Under the pieces are notes generated by a model that worked only from the letters and a program-made list of their open reading frames with translations, ran no database searches and was not told the origin of the DNA. Position numbers and translations under genes: made by a program. A stretch of DNA of 41,458 nt from Actinomycetes bacterium (GTDB taxonomy: Bacteria > Actinomycetota > Actinomycetes > Mycobacteriales > Pseudonocardiaceae), in the NCBI GenBank assembly GCA_021793175.1, contig JAJYTH010000020.1, positions 1-41,458 on the forward strand. Direction: 5' to 3'. The first letter of the stretch is position 1, and the number at the start of each line of letters is the position of its first letter. Below are positions 7,595 through 17,146 of this stretch, in pieces.

Positions 7595-7710
7595 ATGCCC
7601 ACCACGCCACGCCAGGACCGTCGCCGTGACACCCCGCAGCCTCGGACCGGCAGCAGCGAGGCCGAGGTCCTGCGCGGATTCCTCGACTACCTCCGTGCCT
7701 CGGCGGTGCA
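7595..7710 (+). pseudogene. DinB/DUF664-type protein, N-terminal fragment
   Basis: A good RBS (AGGAAGGA) and ATG begin a frame MPTTPRQDRRRDTPQ that reaches SEAEVLRGFLDYLRASAVH, the first helix of mycothiol-dependent DinB-like proteins (typically followed by KxxGL). After that the sequence runs into the 3' end of the opposing membrane-protein gene and the pattern is lost. Only about 38 of the usual 170 residues remain. It follows the methyltransferase by 34 nt and may once have been its operon partner. Confidence 0.45.
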
Positions 7711-8541
7711 CCGGAATTGTGTCGCACGCCAGGCCGCGACGCGCACGGAGAGCAATTCGACGAACACGTGCGGCTCGTCCACGGGCAACAGCACGTCTTG
7801 GGACGAGGTGCGCAACAGCACGGCGGGACCGGGGACGGCCTGGGCCACGGACCCGTCGGACAGAGCCAGCCACGGAACAGGCCCGGACGTGCCGGGCAGC
7901 ATGGTCGGTACGACGTCCCGCAGCTCGGAGAAGGAGAGATGGCCGTGGCCGGTGGCCCGGTGTCGGCGTGCCGCCCATTCGAGGCCGGCCCTGCCGATCG
8001 ACACCGAACCGGACACGAGGCCGGTGTCGTGGAGCCGGGCTCGGACGGCGACGGTGAACGGCGTCGCGCCCAGCTCGCGGGACACGGGGGTCAGCAACGC
8101 CTGCATGGCGCGGCGGGCGAAGAACACGCCGAGCGCCACCGCCGCCAACGCGAGCACGAGGACCACGGTGGCGGTGACGGCCCCGGCGCCACCCGCGTTC
8201 GTGGCGAAACCGACTGCGGGGAACACTCCGAGCAACAGCTGAACCCCGCCGGTGAGAAACGCCGCACGCACCCACCGCGGCGGCTCGGACACCAGCCCAC
8301 GAACACTCGCGAGCGCGAGCACGGCGGGCACCACCGCACCCACCACGGGCAGCACCGGCCACACGGCGAAACCATCCACCGCGACGGTGACCACGAGTGC
8401 GAGTACGCACAACGCGACGATCGTCCACGGGCACCCGGCCAGTGCCGTCAGCAGGGAACCGCGCGCCCGGGCCCACCGGGGCTGAAGCAACGCGGCAGCC
8501 TGTGGGTCGGTGACCCCGGGCATCGTGGTCGGAACGAGCAT
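7687..8541 (-). CDS. Integral membrane protein with C-terminal soluble domain, function unknown
   Basis: 284 residues from ATG 8541 (a second ATG at 8523 is possible). The first half has about four hydrophobic segments (TIVALCVLALVVTVAV, PVLPVVGAVVPAVLALA, AAFLTGGVQLLLGVFPAVGF, ATVVLVLALAAVALGVFFA). The second half is a soluble beta-rich stretch (SVSIGRAGLEWAARR, then LSFSELRDVVPT, then VLLRTSSQDVLLPVDE) resembling YcxB/PH-like domains of bacterial membrane proteins. I do not recognise a specific family and assign no function. The gene is flanked on both sides by fragments of unrelated genes. Confidence 0.65.
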   Translation of the reverse strand: MLVPTTMPGVTDPQAAALLQPRWARARGSLLTALAGCPWTIVALCVLALVVTVAVDGFAVWPVLPVVGAVVPAVLALASVRGLVSEPPRWVRAAFLTGGVQLLLGVFPAVGFATNAGGAGAVTATVVLVLALAAVALGVFFARRAMQALLTPVSRELGATPFTVAVRARLHDTGLVSGSVSIGRAGLEWAARRHRATGHGHLSFSELRDVVPTMLPGTSGPVPWLALSDGSVAQAVPGPAVLLRTSSQDVLLPVDEPHVFVELLSVRVAAWRATQFRCTAEARR

Positions 8542-8585
8542 GTCCGAAAACCTAGCAGCGGCCGTGGCCGGTGGCCCGGTGTCGG

Positions 8586-8717
8586 TCAGCGCGTCATCTC
8601 GTGGAGGAACGCCTGAGTCTCCGGGTCCGTGGAGTACACGCACACACCTCGCATGCCGCGGGTCAGCAGAACCTTGTAGGTGTTGCGGATGAGGGCGGCG
8701 AAGTGGAGTTCGTCGGG
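8586..8717 (-). pseudogene. DUF2075/schlafen-type helicase, C-terminal remnant
   Basis: In the frame directly following the cyanase stop, 43 residues read DELHFAALIRNTYKVLLTRG then MRGVCVYSTDPETQAFLHEM. This is the characteristic end of DUF2075 (PF09848) ATPases (NTYKVLLTRGMxGxxVY, the motif VI region). There is no start codon and the rest of the roughly 600-residue protein is absent. It is a 3' stump left by a deletion. Confidence 0.7.
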
Positions 8718-9167
8718 TCACCAGCGGTAATCGAGGAACTTCCCGTCGAAGGTCACGACCACGCGGTCACCGTCCGGGTCCTCGTGGCGGGAGACGTCGA
8801 CGCGGAAGTTGATGGCGCTCATGATGCCGTCGCCGAACTCCTCGTGGATCAGTTCCTTCAGCGCGGGACCGTAGACCTTCAAAGCCTCGACGAAACGGTA
8901 GATCGTCGGGTCGGACAGCACCTCCGGGTCGCTGCCTCGCATGGGCTGGCGTTGCAGGCTTTCCGCGACCGTGTCGTCCAGTTCGAGCAATCGGCACACG
9001 TGGTCGGCCTGTTCGCGGGTCATCGGGTGCTGCCCGAGCAGCGCGGCCGTCGTCCACACGACCGGAGCACCGATCTCCTCGGCGATGCCCGCCCATGTCA
9101 ACCCTCGGCGGATGCGGGCGGCCACGATGAGTTCGGCGGCTTCGGACTTGCTCAGGATCGGTTTCAT
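8718..9167 (-). CDS. cynS: Cyanate hydratase (cyanase)
   Basis: 149 residues, the usual cyanase length. It catalyses bicarbonate-dependent breakdown of cyanate to ammonia and CO2. ATG 9167 is preceded by AAGGAG; an in-frame upstream ATG (9200) lacks one. The N-terminal half is the HTH-like dimerisation domain (RGLTWAGIAEEIGAPVVWTT). The C-terminal half carries the catalytic residues: Arg91 and Glu94 in IYRFVEAL, and Ser117 in DGIMSAINFRVD, equivalent to Arg96, Glu99 and Ser122 of the E. coli enzyme. It stands alone, with no cynT or cynX partner in the window. Confidence 0.96.
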   Translation of the reverse strand: MKPILSKSEAAELIVAARIRRGLTWAGIAEEIGAPVVWTTAALLGQHPMTREQADHVCRLLELDDTVAESLQRQPMRGSDPEVLSDPTIYRFVEALKVYGPALKELIHEEFGDGIMSAINFRVDVSRHEDPDGDRVVVTFDGKFLDYRW

Positions 9168-9361
9168 GCCGTTCTCCTTAGGGTGCGCTGGTGTTCCCAT
9201 TGTGGGGACCGCATCCGGGCCGAGTCGAGCGGAACCATCAGTGGCCGCCGGGCGCCGGTTCTTGATCGAGAAGTGTAACGAGACAGCTCGATCGGGTGGG
9301 AAAGACGCCGTTGCCCCGTCTTTCGGCGCGGTGTGTGAGCGATGCGGCGAGAAAGGGCGAT

Positions 9362-9383
9362 ATTCCCCACCCCTTCGGGGAAT
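9362..9383. repeat. Inverted repeat upstream of the catalase gene
   Basis: ATTCCCC-(8)-GGGGAAT, about 100 bp before the catalase GTG, in the 318-bp cyanase/catalase intergenic region. A second short repeat (AAAGACG/CGTCTTT) lies at about 9299-9321. Either could be a regulatory site; no promoter boxes are clear. Confidence 0.3.
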
Positions 9384-9485
9384 GTCCGCTTATCGACTTG
9401 TCGGCGGGGTAGGGGAACGGCATGGCGGCGTGCCACGTGGGATCGACGGCGCCCGGAACACGCAACCGATCTGCGAGGAGTCACG

Positions 9486-11762
9486 GTGGACGAGTCCAAC
9501 CCGATCAAGGCAGCGATCAGCAAATTCACCGACAGGGCGAAGGACGAGGACGAATCCGCCGAGGCCATCCCCGGTCGGCCGGGCAGCCAGCCGCCGCCAC
9601 TGGAGGAGCCGACCGAGCCCCATGAACCGCTTCCGCCCAAACCCGACCAGAGCACGCCGGCCCCGCACACCGCCACGGGCAGGCCGACAGGCGGGTCCGC
9701 GGAAGCGATGGCGCAGGGCGGTGCCTACCTGACCACCGCACAAGGAGTCCGGCTGCCCGACTCCGACCACTCGCTCAAGGCGGGGCCTCGCGGTCCGGTG
9801 CTCCTGCAGGACCACCACCTGCGGGAAAAGATCATGCACTTCGACCAGGAGCGGATTCCCGAACGAGTGGTGCACGCTCGGGGAGCCGCGGCCCACGGCG
9901 TGTTCAGAAGTTACGGGACGGCCGCCAACGTCACGAAAGCGGCATTCCTTCAGGAAGGTGTCGAGACCCCGACCTTCACGCGGTTCTCCACCGTGATCGG
10001 GTCTCGTGGTTCGTCGGACACCGTTCGGGACACCCGTGGGTTCGCCACCAAGTTCTATACCACCGAAGGCGTGTACGACTTGGTCGGCAACAACATCGCG
10101 GTGTTCTTCATCCAGGACGCGATCAAATTCCCCGACATCATCCACGCCGTCAAGCCGCATCCGGACCGAGAGATCCCCCAGGCGCAGAGCGCGCACGACA
10201 CCTTCTGGGACTTCATGTCGCTGCATACCGAGGCGATGCACCACACGATCTGGGCCATGTCCGACCGGGGCATCCCGCGCTCATACCGGACCATGGAGGG
10301 CTTCGGCGTCCACACCTGGCGGCTGGTCAACGCCCAGGGTGAGACGACCCTGGCGAAGTTCATCTGGAAGCCCAAGGCGGGCGTGCACTCCCTGGTGTGG
10401 GAGGAGGCGCAGATCATCAACGGCGTGGATCCCGACTTCCACCGCCGCGATCTGGCCGACGCGATCGAAGCGGGTGCCTACCCGGAGTGGGAGCTGTGCA
10501 TCCAGACCTTCCCCGACACGCCTGAGCAGACGTTCGAGGGCATCGACCTGTTGGACTCCACCAAGATCGTTCCCGAGGAGTTGGCGCCGGTCCAGCCGAT
10601 CGGCCTGCTCACCCTCAACCGCAACCCGTCCAACTACTTCGCCGAGACCGAGCAGGTCGCCTTCCACGCCGGCCATCTGGTGCCCGGCATCGACGTCACC
10701 GATGATCCACTGCTGGCCGGACGGTTGTTCTCCTACCTCGACACTCAGCTCATGCGGCTCGGCGGCCCCAACTTCGCGCAACTGCCGATCAACCGTCCAC
10801 ACGCGCCCGTCAATGACATGCTGCGCGACGGCATGCACCAGACGGCCGTGCACACCGGTGTCGCCCCCTACAAGCCCAACTCCCTGGACGGCGGTTGCCC
10901 CTTCTTCGCCGGCAGCGACGAAGGCGGATACGTCGAGGTCCCCACACCGGTCGAGGCCTCGCAGAAGGTCCGCCAAGCGCCCGAATCGTTCGCCGACCAC
11001 TTCACCCAGCCGCGAATGTTCTGGTTGAGCCTGTCACCGGTCGAACGTGAGCACACCATCGACGGTTTCGTCTTCGAACTCGGCAAGTGCTATGAGCAGG
11101 CGGTCAAGGAGCGCACTCTGCGGGCGCTCGCGGAAGTCGATCCCTACCTGTGCGAGAGGGTGGCCGAGGGCCTCGGACTGCCCGCGCCCAAGGCCACCCG
11201 CGAGCTCCCGGATGTCCAGCCCAGCCCGGCGCTGTCGCAGGTGGGCAGCAAGTGGCCCACCAAGGGGCGCCTGATCGGCATCATCGCCGACGAAAACGCC
11301 GACCTGGACGCCGTCCGTGCCCTGCGGCGGGAGATCTTCAATGGCGACATGGTGCCGCTCGTCATCGGCCCCACCGGTGGCAAGCTCGGCGCGAACAGCG
11401 GCGATCCCGTCACCGTGCAGCGCAGTTTCGTCACCGGGCGCTCCACCGAGTTCGACGCGCTGATCGTGGCCGCAGCGCCCGTCCCGGGCAAGGACGCTTT
11501 CGCCACCCGCGACGCCAAGGCCTGGAACGGCACCGCCGATGCGGCCATCGACCCGCGTGTGGAGCTCATGCTCACCGAGGCGTACCGACACGCCAAACCG
11601 CTGGGCGCGCTGGCCTCCGCCCGGTCGGCGTTCGACGGTGCGGGAATCCCCGTGGACGCGCCCGGAATCGTCGTCGGTGACGACGCCGAAGCGGTTCTCC
11701 GGAAAGTCGTCGATCTACTCCGCCACCACCGAGTCTGGGAACGGTTCCCGGCCTACGCCTAG
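9486..11762 (+). CDS. katE: Large-subunit catalase (HPII/KatE type) with C-terminal GATase1-like domain
   Basis: 758 residues, matching clade 2 catalases of about 750. It disproportionates hydrogen peroxide. GTG 9486 has GAGGAG just upstream. An unusual Pro/Glu-rich tail (residues 1-65) precedes the core. Catalytic His130 is in [12 protein letters not shown], the distal Asn is in [18 protein letters not shown] (about 202-203), and the proximal haem Tyr417 is in [18 protein letters not shown]. After residue about 590 the flavodoxin-like DJ-1/PfpI-type domain of HPII follows ([19 protein letters not shown] to the end). It is monocistronic, with a weak terminator-like hairpin at 11827. A general stress role is likely. 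Confidence 0.95.
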   Translation: MDESNPIKAAISKFTDRAKDEDESAEAIPGRPGSQPPPLEEPTEPHEPLPPKPDQSTPAPHTATGRPTGGSAEAMAQGGAYLTTAQGVRLPDSDHSLKAGPRGPVLLQDHHLREKIMHFDQERIPERVVHARGAAAHGVFRSYGTAANVTKAAFLQEGVETPTFTRFSTVIGSRGSSDTVRDTRGFATKFYTTEGVYDLVGNNIAVFFIQDAIKFPDIIHAVKPHPDREIPQAQSAHDTFWDFMSLHTEAMHHTIWAMSDRGIPRSYRTMEGFGVHTWRLVNAQGETTLAKFIWKPKAGVHSLVWEEAQIINGVDPDFHRRDLADAIEAGAYPEWELCIQTFPDTPEQTFEGIDLLDSTKIVPEELAPVQPIGLLTLNRNPSNYFAETEQVAFHAGHLVPGIDVTDDPLLAGRLFSYLDTQLMRLGGPNFAQLPINRPHAPVNDMLRDGMHQTAVHTGVAPYKPNSLDGGCPFFAGSDEGGYVEVPTPVEASQKVRQAPESFADHFTQPRMFWLSLSPVEREHTIDGFVFELGKCYEQAVKERTLRALAEVDPYLCERVAEGLGLPAPKATRELPDVQPSPALSQVGSKWPTKGRLIGIIADENADLDAVRALRREIFNGDMVPLVIGPTGGKLGANSGDPVTVQRSFVTGRSTEFDALIVAAAPVPGKDAFATRDAKAWNGTADAAIDPRVELMLTEAYRHAKPLGALASARSAFDGAGIPVDAPGIVVGDDAEAVLRKVVDLLRHHRVWERFPAYA

Positions 11763-11826
11763 CGCGGAAATCGGTTTCGGTGAGGACGTCGTGGTCACCT
11801 GTGGTCCATACGGCTGAGCCGAATAT

Positions 11827-11847
11827 GAAATGCTTTCATTTCTTTTT
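11827..11847 (+). terminator. Weak terminator-like hairpin after catalase
   Basis: A GAAATG stem, CTTT loop and CATTTC stem followed by five T. It is short and AT-rich, so weak, but it has the intrinsic-terminator layout and lies 65 nt past the catalase stop. Confidence 0.35.
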
Positions 11848-11894
11848 GGCTGAGGCTAGGGTCTTCCGTCATCGATCAACGGAAGGACCCTGCC

Positions 11895-14738
11895 ATGTCG
11901 CGACTTTCGCGCACAGTGGCCGTGTTCGCCGTCGCGGCTGTGGTCGGCACTGTGGTGACCGCACCTCCCGCGAGTGCGCGCCACGCGCCTCTACCGGAGC
12001 CGGCGCCGGACTACTGCGGTGAGCAGTGCCACGACATCCTGCCACCTGGCCAGAACGGCAACGCCACCTTCATCGAGCTCGTCGGTCATCTGTTGTTCGG
12101 CACCCTGCCGAAACACTCCGATGACCAGCTCGACGCCTACGACGAACTCGCCACCCGGTATTCGGGTCTGACCACCGACACCATCACCGAGTTCTTCAAC
12201 GACAACTCGTTCGGCGTTCCCGAGGACCAGGTCGAGCGCAGCTACCGGCCACGCGAGGACGTCACCATCGTGCGCGATAAGTCCGCCGGCGTCCCACACA
12301 TCACCGGCACCACCCGCTCCGGAACCATGTTCGGCGCCGGATACGCCACGGCCGAGGACAAGCTCTTCCTCATGGACGTGCTGCGCCGGGCCGGGCGGGG
12401 AACGGTCTCCTCGTTCGCCGGCGGCGCACCCGCGAACCGCGCACTGGAACAGCAATTCTTCGCCGCCGCGCCGTACACCGAGGAGGAACTGCAACAACAG
12501 CTCGACGACGTCGCCCGCAGGGGCGAACGCGGCGCCCAGGCCATCGAGGATCTGAAGTCCTATGTGGCGGGAATCAACGCCTACATCGAAAAATCGCATC
12601 GCGGTCGGTATTTTCCCGGCGAGTACGTCGCCACCGGGCACGTCGACGCGATCACGAACAAGGGTCGCATCGAACCGTTCAAACCAACCGACATCGTCGT
12701 GCTCGCCGCGCTGATCGGTGCCCAGTTCGGCGGTGGTGGCGGTAACGAGGTGCAGAACGCCATCGCCTGGCTGGAACTGCACGAGCGGTTCGGCGTCGAA
12801 CGCGGGGAGGAGATCTGGAAGGTCTTCCGCGCCGAGAACGACCCCGAGGCCATCAGCACCATCCACGACGGACAGAGCTTCCCGTACGGCAACGCACCCG
12901 AGGACCCGGAGGGCGTCGTATGGCCGGACCGGGGTTCGGTGATCGAACAGCAATTGGTGTTCGACCCGACCGGATCGGCCGTCGAGGGTGCCGCCACGGC
13001 TGCCAAGAACGACGCCGCCGAGCCGAAAGCGGACTCGAACGATCAGACCGAGGTTCTGCGCGGACTCTTCGACGACGGTGTCGTGCCCGAGGGCATGGGC
13101 CAGCCGCGGGGCATGTCCAACGCGCTGGTCGTGTCGGGTGAACACACCGACAGCGGACATCCGGTCGCCGTGTTCGGCCCCCAGACCGGCTACTTCGCTC
13201 CCCAGCTGCTCACCCTCCAAGAGCTGCAGGGCCCGGGGATCTCGTCGAAGGGCGCGTCGTTCGCGGGCTTGAGCTTCTACACCCTGCTCGGCCGCGGCCA
13301 GGACTACGCCTGGAGCGCCACCACCGCGAGCCAGGACATCATCGACACCTACACCGTGGAGCTGTGCGAACCGGACGGCGGCCCGGCCACCGTCGACTCG
13401 TCGTCCTACCTGTTCCGGGGCGAGTGTGTGCCGATGCGGACGGTGGAGCGACACAACGAGTGGAAGCCGAACCTCGGCGACTCGACCCCGAAGGGCTCGT
13501 ACCGGTTGGTGTCGTTTCGCACCCACTACGGTCCGGTGACCCACCGTGGCACCGTCGACGGTAAGCCCGTGGCGTTCACGACGGCACGGTCGACGTTCCT
13601 GCACGAACTCGATTCGATCATCGGGTTCCAGAAGTTCAACGACCCGCAGGCCATCACCTCGGCGGAGGACTTCCAGCGCGCCGCCCACGACATCAACTTC
13701 ACGTTCAACTGGTTCTACGTCGACGCCGACGACGCCGCGTACTTCAACTCCGGTGCCAACGTCGTGCGCCCGCCCCAGGTCGATCCGAGCATGCCGGTCG
13801 CCTCGGACCCGGCCTACGAATGGGAGGACTGGAACCCGGAGGACAACACCGCGCGGTACGTGTCGTTCGAGGAGCACCCCCATTCGATCAACCAGGACTA
13901 CTACATCAGTTGGAACAACAAGCAGGCACCGGGAACGGCGGGCGCGTTGCCGGAGAAGGGCGCCGTGCACCGCGGGGACCTGCTGGACCACCGGATCGCC
14001 GACCGTCTGGAGGGAGACGGCACATTCGACCGGGTCTCCCTGACCCAGGCCATGGCCGAGGCGGGGGTCACCGACCTGCGTGCCGAGCGGATCCTGCCCG
14101 ACCTGTTGCGGCTGATCGACACCGAACCCGTTGACGACCCCGAACTGGCCGCGCGCATCGACGAGCTGCGGGAGTGGTTGGAGGACGGCGGTCGGCGGGT
14201 GGAGACCGAACACGGCAGCTACGTCTACGAGCACGCCTCGGCGATCCAGTTGATGGACGCGTGGTGGCCGCTGCTGGTGCGGGGCATGTTCGAACCGGAA
14301 CTGGGCGGCCCGGCCTACGAGGCCCTGACCGACGTGCTGCGCATCAACGAATCACCCTCCGGTTGGCAGAACGGGGAGTCCGGACTGCATGTCGGCCAGG
14401 GACACCAGGGTTCGGCGTTCCAACACGGCTGGTTCGGACAGGTCTCCAAGGACGTCCGCGTGGCACTCGGCGACGACGTTCCTGGCGGGCTCGACGAGTC
14501 ACTGTGCGGCAGCGGCGACGCGTCCACGTGCCGCCAGGTGCTGCTCGACACGCTCGCGGAGGCGGCCACGACCCCGGCCGAGGAGGTCTACCCCGGTGAT
14601 GCGGAGTGCGAGGCCGGTGACCAGTGGTGCGCCGACGCCATCGTGCACTCCAAGATCGGCGGTATCGGCCACGAGAAGGTGAGCTGGCAGAACCGCCCGA
14701 CCTACCAACAGGTCGTGGAGTTCCCGGCCCGTCGCTGA
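11895..14738 (+). CDS. Secreted penicillin acylase-family Ntn hydrolase
   Basis: 947 residues with RBS GGAAGGA. A signal peptide (MSRLSRTVAVFAVAAVVGTV, cut near ASA-RH) sends it out of the cell. The alpha region carries VTIVRDKSAGVPHITGTTRS, then MFGAGYATAEDKLFLMDVLRR, the family N-terminal signature. A spacer precedes GMSNALVVSG, where autocatalytic cleavage before Ser408 would free the beta-chain nucleophile. HTDSGHPVAVFGPQTGYFAPQ follows, as in acylases. The family hydrolyses amides such as beta-lactams, acyl-homoserine lactones or lipopeptide acyl chains; the substrate here cannot be told. It is monocistronic and ends in a very strong palindrome. An acylase acting on lipopeptides near a lipopeptide cluster is worth noting, but there is no direct link. 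Confidence 0.9.
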   Translation: MSRLSRTVAVFAVAAVVGTVVTAPPASARHAPLPEPAPDYCGEQCHDILPPGQNGNATFIELVGHLLFGTLPKHSDDQLDAYDELATRYSGLTTDTITEFFNDNSFGVPEDQVERSYRPREDVTIVRDKSAGVPHITGTTRSGTMFGAGYATAEDKLFLMDVLRRAGRGTVSSFAGGAPANRALEQQFFAAAPYTEEELQQQLDDVARRGERGAQAIEDLKSYVAGINAYIEKSHRGRYFPGEYVATGHVDAITNKGRIEPFKPTDIVVLAALIGAQFGGGGGNEVQNAIAWLELHERFGVERGEEIWKVFRAENDPEAISTIHDGQSFPYGNAPEDPEGVVWPDRGSVIEQQLVFDPTGSAVEGAATAAKNDAAEPKADSNDQTEVLRGLFDDGVVPEGMGQPRGMSNALVVSGEHTDSGHPVAVFGPQTGYFAPQLLTLQELQGPGISSKGASFAGLSFYTLLGRGQDYAWSATTASQDIIDTYTVELCEPDGGPATVDSSSYLFRGECVPMRTVERHNEWKPNLGDSTPKGSYRLVSFRTHYGPVTHRGTVDGKPVAFTTARSTFLHELDSIIGFQKFNDPQAITSAEDFQRAAHDINFTFNWFYVDADDAAYFNSGANVVRPPQVDPSMPVASDPAYEWEDWNPEDNTARYVSFEEHPHSINQDYYISWNNKQAPGTAGALPEKGAVHRGDLLDHRIADRLEGDGTFDRVSLTQAMAEAGVTDLRAERILPDLLRLIDTEPVDDPELAARIDELREWLEDGGRRVETEHGSYVYEHASAIQLMDAWWPLLVRGMFEPELGGPAYEALTDVLRINESPSGWQNGESGLHVGQGHQGSAFQHGWFGQVSKDVRVALGDDVPGGLDESLCGSGDASTCRQVLLDTLAEAATTPAEEVYPGDAECEAGDQWCADAIVHSKIGGIGHEKVSWQNRPTYQQVVEFPARR

Positions 14739-14751
14739 CGAAGGCCGGCAG

Positions 14752-14791
14752 GCCCATCGCGGTGTTCCAGGCCTGGAACACCGCGATGGGC
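14752..14791 (+). terminator. 40-bp perfect palindrome, strong terminator
   Basis: Two 20-nt arms (first arm GCCCATCGCG..., 14752-14771; second 14772-14791) are exact reverse complements with no spacer, 13 nt after the acylase stop. As RNA it would form a very stable hairpin. There is no T-run, as is common for actinomycete terminators. Confidence 0.75.
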
Positions 14792-14925
14792 GGTCCCGGG
14801 GTCCCTCATGGGCTCATCGATAAAGCGCGGTCCGATGAGATCCATTTTTCTCGCCACAAAGGACGCTTGTGTCGTCTGGAACGCTATGGCACATGCGATG
14901 CCCGGACACGAATGTGGGCACGGCG

Positions 14926-14955
14926 ACGCTCGGTTGGGTTCTCCCAGCCGAGCGT
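14926..14955. terminator. 13-bp hairpin with TTCT tetraloop
   Basis: Stem ACGCTCGGTTGGG/CCCAGCCGAGCGT with a single G-T pair and a 4-nt loop. It is compatible with a bidirectional terminator, although no gene ends directly at it. Confidence 0.5.
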
Positions 14956-15238
14956 TCTGCGTCGATCACTTCTTTTCCGGCCGCAAGTTCTTTCAAGGCT
15001 GAAGATCATTGGGCTTCTCGTGCGCCGACGGTGTGCAGCGAGGCGTGAGAGCGCGCGCGGAGGCATGAATACAGGCGGTCGCGGTGATCGGGTGCTCATC
15101 GTCGGGAGCGGCTTGACCGACCCGCGCCTTCGGCCGTGCGACACCTTCCGATTTCGTGAATGACGTCGAACCGGTTTGCTCGTCGAACGGTGCGGGAATG
15201 GATAACAGAGGATGAGGTTCCCGCATGCCATCGCTCCT

Positions 15239-15277
15239 GCCTCCGTTTACGCCCGAATCCGTGGCGTAAACGGAGGC
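15239..15277. promoter_or_regulatory. 15-bp inverted repeat before the FAD oxidoreductase gene
   Basis: Arms 15239-15253 and 15263-15277 (core CCGTTTACGCC/GGCGTAAACGG) are perfect with a 9-nt spacer, 43 nt before the GTG at 15321. Either a regulator operator or an RNA hairpin near the leader. No regulator gene is adjacent. Confidence 0.5.
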
Positions 15278-15320
15278 CCGTGGCAAGGCCAGCCGAGACG
15301 CTACCCGTACGGAGGAGATC

Positions 15321-17146
15321 GTGGCGAGCACTCCGACCCAGCACACCGGTTCCGTCGGGACCGTGTCACAGAAGGGCATTCCGGACGAGGTCGACGTGGC
15401 CGTTGTCGGTTCCGGTGGGGCAGAGCTGATGGCGGCGCTCAGCGCGGCCAAACAGGGGGCACGGGTCCTCGTCGTGGAGTCCTAGCCGATCGTCGGTGGT
15501 GCCACCGGCATTTCCGCGGGGCGGCGTGGATCCCCAACCACGGTTTCTCGACCGAACAGCTCCAGGTGGACGACGACCTGGACAAAGCCCGCCGCTACAT
15601 CTACGGCGAAGGCCGGTACAAGATCCTCGACCACGAGATCGTGGAGAAGTTCCTGGAAACGGGTCCACACGTCGCCCGGTTCATCGAAGAACACACGTCC
15701 TTCGGGTGGGTCCCGGCGATCTGGCCGGACTACCGGTCCGACATCGACGGCGCGTCGGTCGGCCGGGCCCTGTTCCCCGGCCCTTTCGCCCCCGAGAAAC
15801 TGGGGGAGGCCCGTCAGTACGTGCGACCGGCCTTGCAGACCGGCATGGCCAGGAACCCACTTCCGTTCTGGATGCTGGCCGGGCTGGACAGTAAGGACGT
15901 CTGGATGGCCGGGCCGGCCCTGGTCGGCGCGCTTTTGGAAGGGTGCCTGAACAACGGCGTCGATGTGCGGATCGAAGCGCCCGCGGCCCGGCTCCTCACG
16001 GAGGACTCCGGGGCGGTGCGGGGCGTCGTCGTGCGGACGAACGGCGCCGAGAAGACCGCGCGCGCCGCCAAAGGAGTGGTGCTGGCAAGCGGCGGCTTCG
16101 AAAGCTCGGACGACGTCACCAAGACCTATCTCCACGCGCCGTTCAAGGCGCAGGTCTCCCCGAAGGGACATGAGGGGATCGCGGTGCAGCTGGCCAAGGA
16201 AGTGGGCGCCGACCTGACCTCCATGCAGGACGCCTGGTGGATGCCCGCGGTGCAACTGCCCGGCGAAACGCTGGAAGGCCGCCCACTCGCGCGAGTGTTC
16301 CTGGGGGAGCGTTCCCTGCCACACAGCATCATGGTGAACAGCAAGGGCGAGCGTTTCGCGAACGAGGCCCTGCCCTACGACCAACTCGGCAAGATCATGC
16401 GGGAGGTCGACCCGAAGACGGGCACCATGCCGAACGCCACGGCATGGCTCATCTTCGACCACAACTACTGGACCAAGTTCGGGATCTTCGGCATCCCGCC
16501 CGGTGGGGAGGTTCCCGAGTACATCCACCGTGCCGACACCCTGGCGGGGTTGGCGGCCCAGATCGGCGTCGACGAAGTGGGACTGTTGCGGACCGTCGAC
16601 CAGTTCAACCCCGAAGCCCGAAAAGGTCGCGACCCGTGGTTCGGCCGAGGGGAGACATTGTTCGACCGGTACTTCGGTGCCTACCACCCGTGGTTGGGCA
16701 AGAACTCCCCCGACGCACGATTTCCGGGACTCACCGCGAAGGCTCGGGCGGGCATCGCGGCGGCGCTCGGGCCGGTCGTGACCAAGGCCGCGGAAGCCGC
16801 GGCGAAGAAGAACGACCCGGAACGTCTCCGGTCGGTCATCGTCGGACCCCTGGCCAAGATCACGCGTCCGATCCTGGAAAGCCCGCAGTCCAGCGTCCTC
16901 GGTCCCATCGACACCTCGCCGTACTACGCGCTCAAGGTGGAGGCCAGCGCGCTCGGCACGGTGGGCGGCCCGAAGACCGACGCCCACGGACGCGCACTGA
17001 ACACCGAAGGCAAGCCCATCCCCGGCCTGTACGCCGCAGGCAACACGGGAGGCGCGCCCACGAAGGGCTTCTACGGAGGTGCGGGAGGGGCGATCTCGCT
17101 GGGACTGGTGTTCGGCTACCTGGCGGGACGCGAAGCGGCCCGGTAG
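15321..17146 (+). pseudogene. FAD-binding oxidoreductase (fumarate reductase/ketosteroid dehydrogenase type), disrupted
   Basis: A strong RBS (GGAGGAG) and GTG begin a frame with DVAVVGSGGAELMAALSAA, an FAD-binding Rossmann start, then GARVLVVES, an in-frame TAG at 15483 (probably from CAG), PIVGGATGISAG, and a one-base loss near 15520 (GCGGGGCGGCG where one more G restores AAWIPNHG). From there a clean frame runs to 17146 and ends with PGLYAAGNTGGAPTKGFYGG, then AGGAISLGLVFGYLAG, the second FAD-binding segment. In the GxGxxG motif the last Gly is Glu. The intact family enzyme is about 560-600 residues and dehydrogenates steroid-like or carboxylic substrates. Sequencing error could explain single lesions but not easily all three within about 110 bases. 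Confidence 0.8.

Larger units (their letters stand above)
14739..15320. other. Non-coding stretch with three strong inverted repeats
   Basis: About 580 bp without a supportable gene. It contains the acylase terminator (14752-14791), a second hairpin (14926-14955) and the inverted repeat before the FAD gene (15239-15277). Open frames crossing it are shadows of high GC. Confidence 0.5.

Noticed and set aside
11991..14234. 747-codon minus-strand open frame opposite the acylase gene
   Set aside because: A shadow frame of a high-GC gene; the plus strand carries a signal peptide and the Ntn hydrolase motifs.
15483..15485. In-frame TAG considered as programmed readthrough
   Set aside because: It is followed about 35 bases later by a frameshift in the same gene, which readthrough would not repair.
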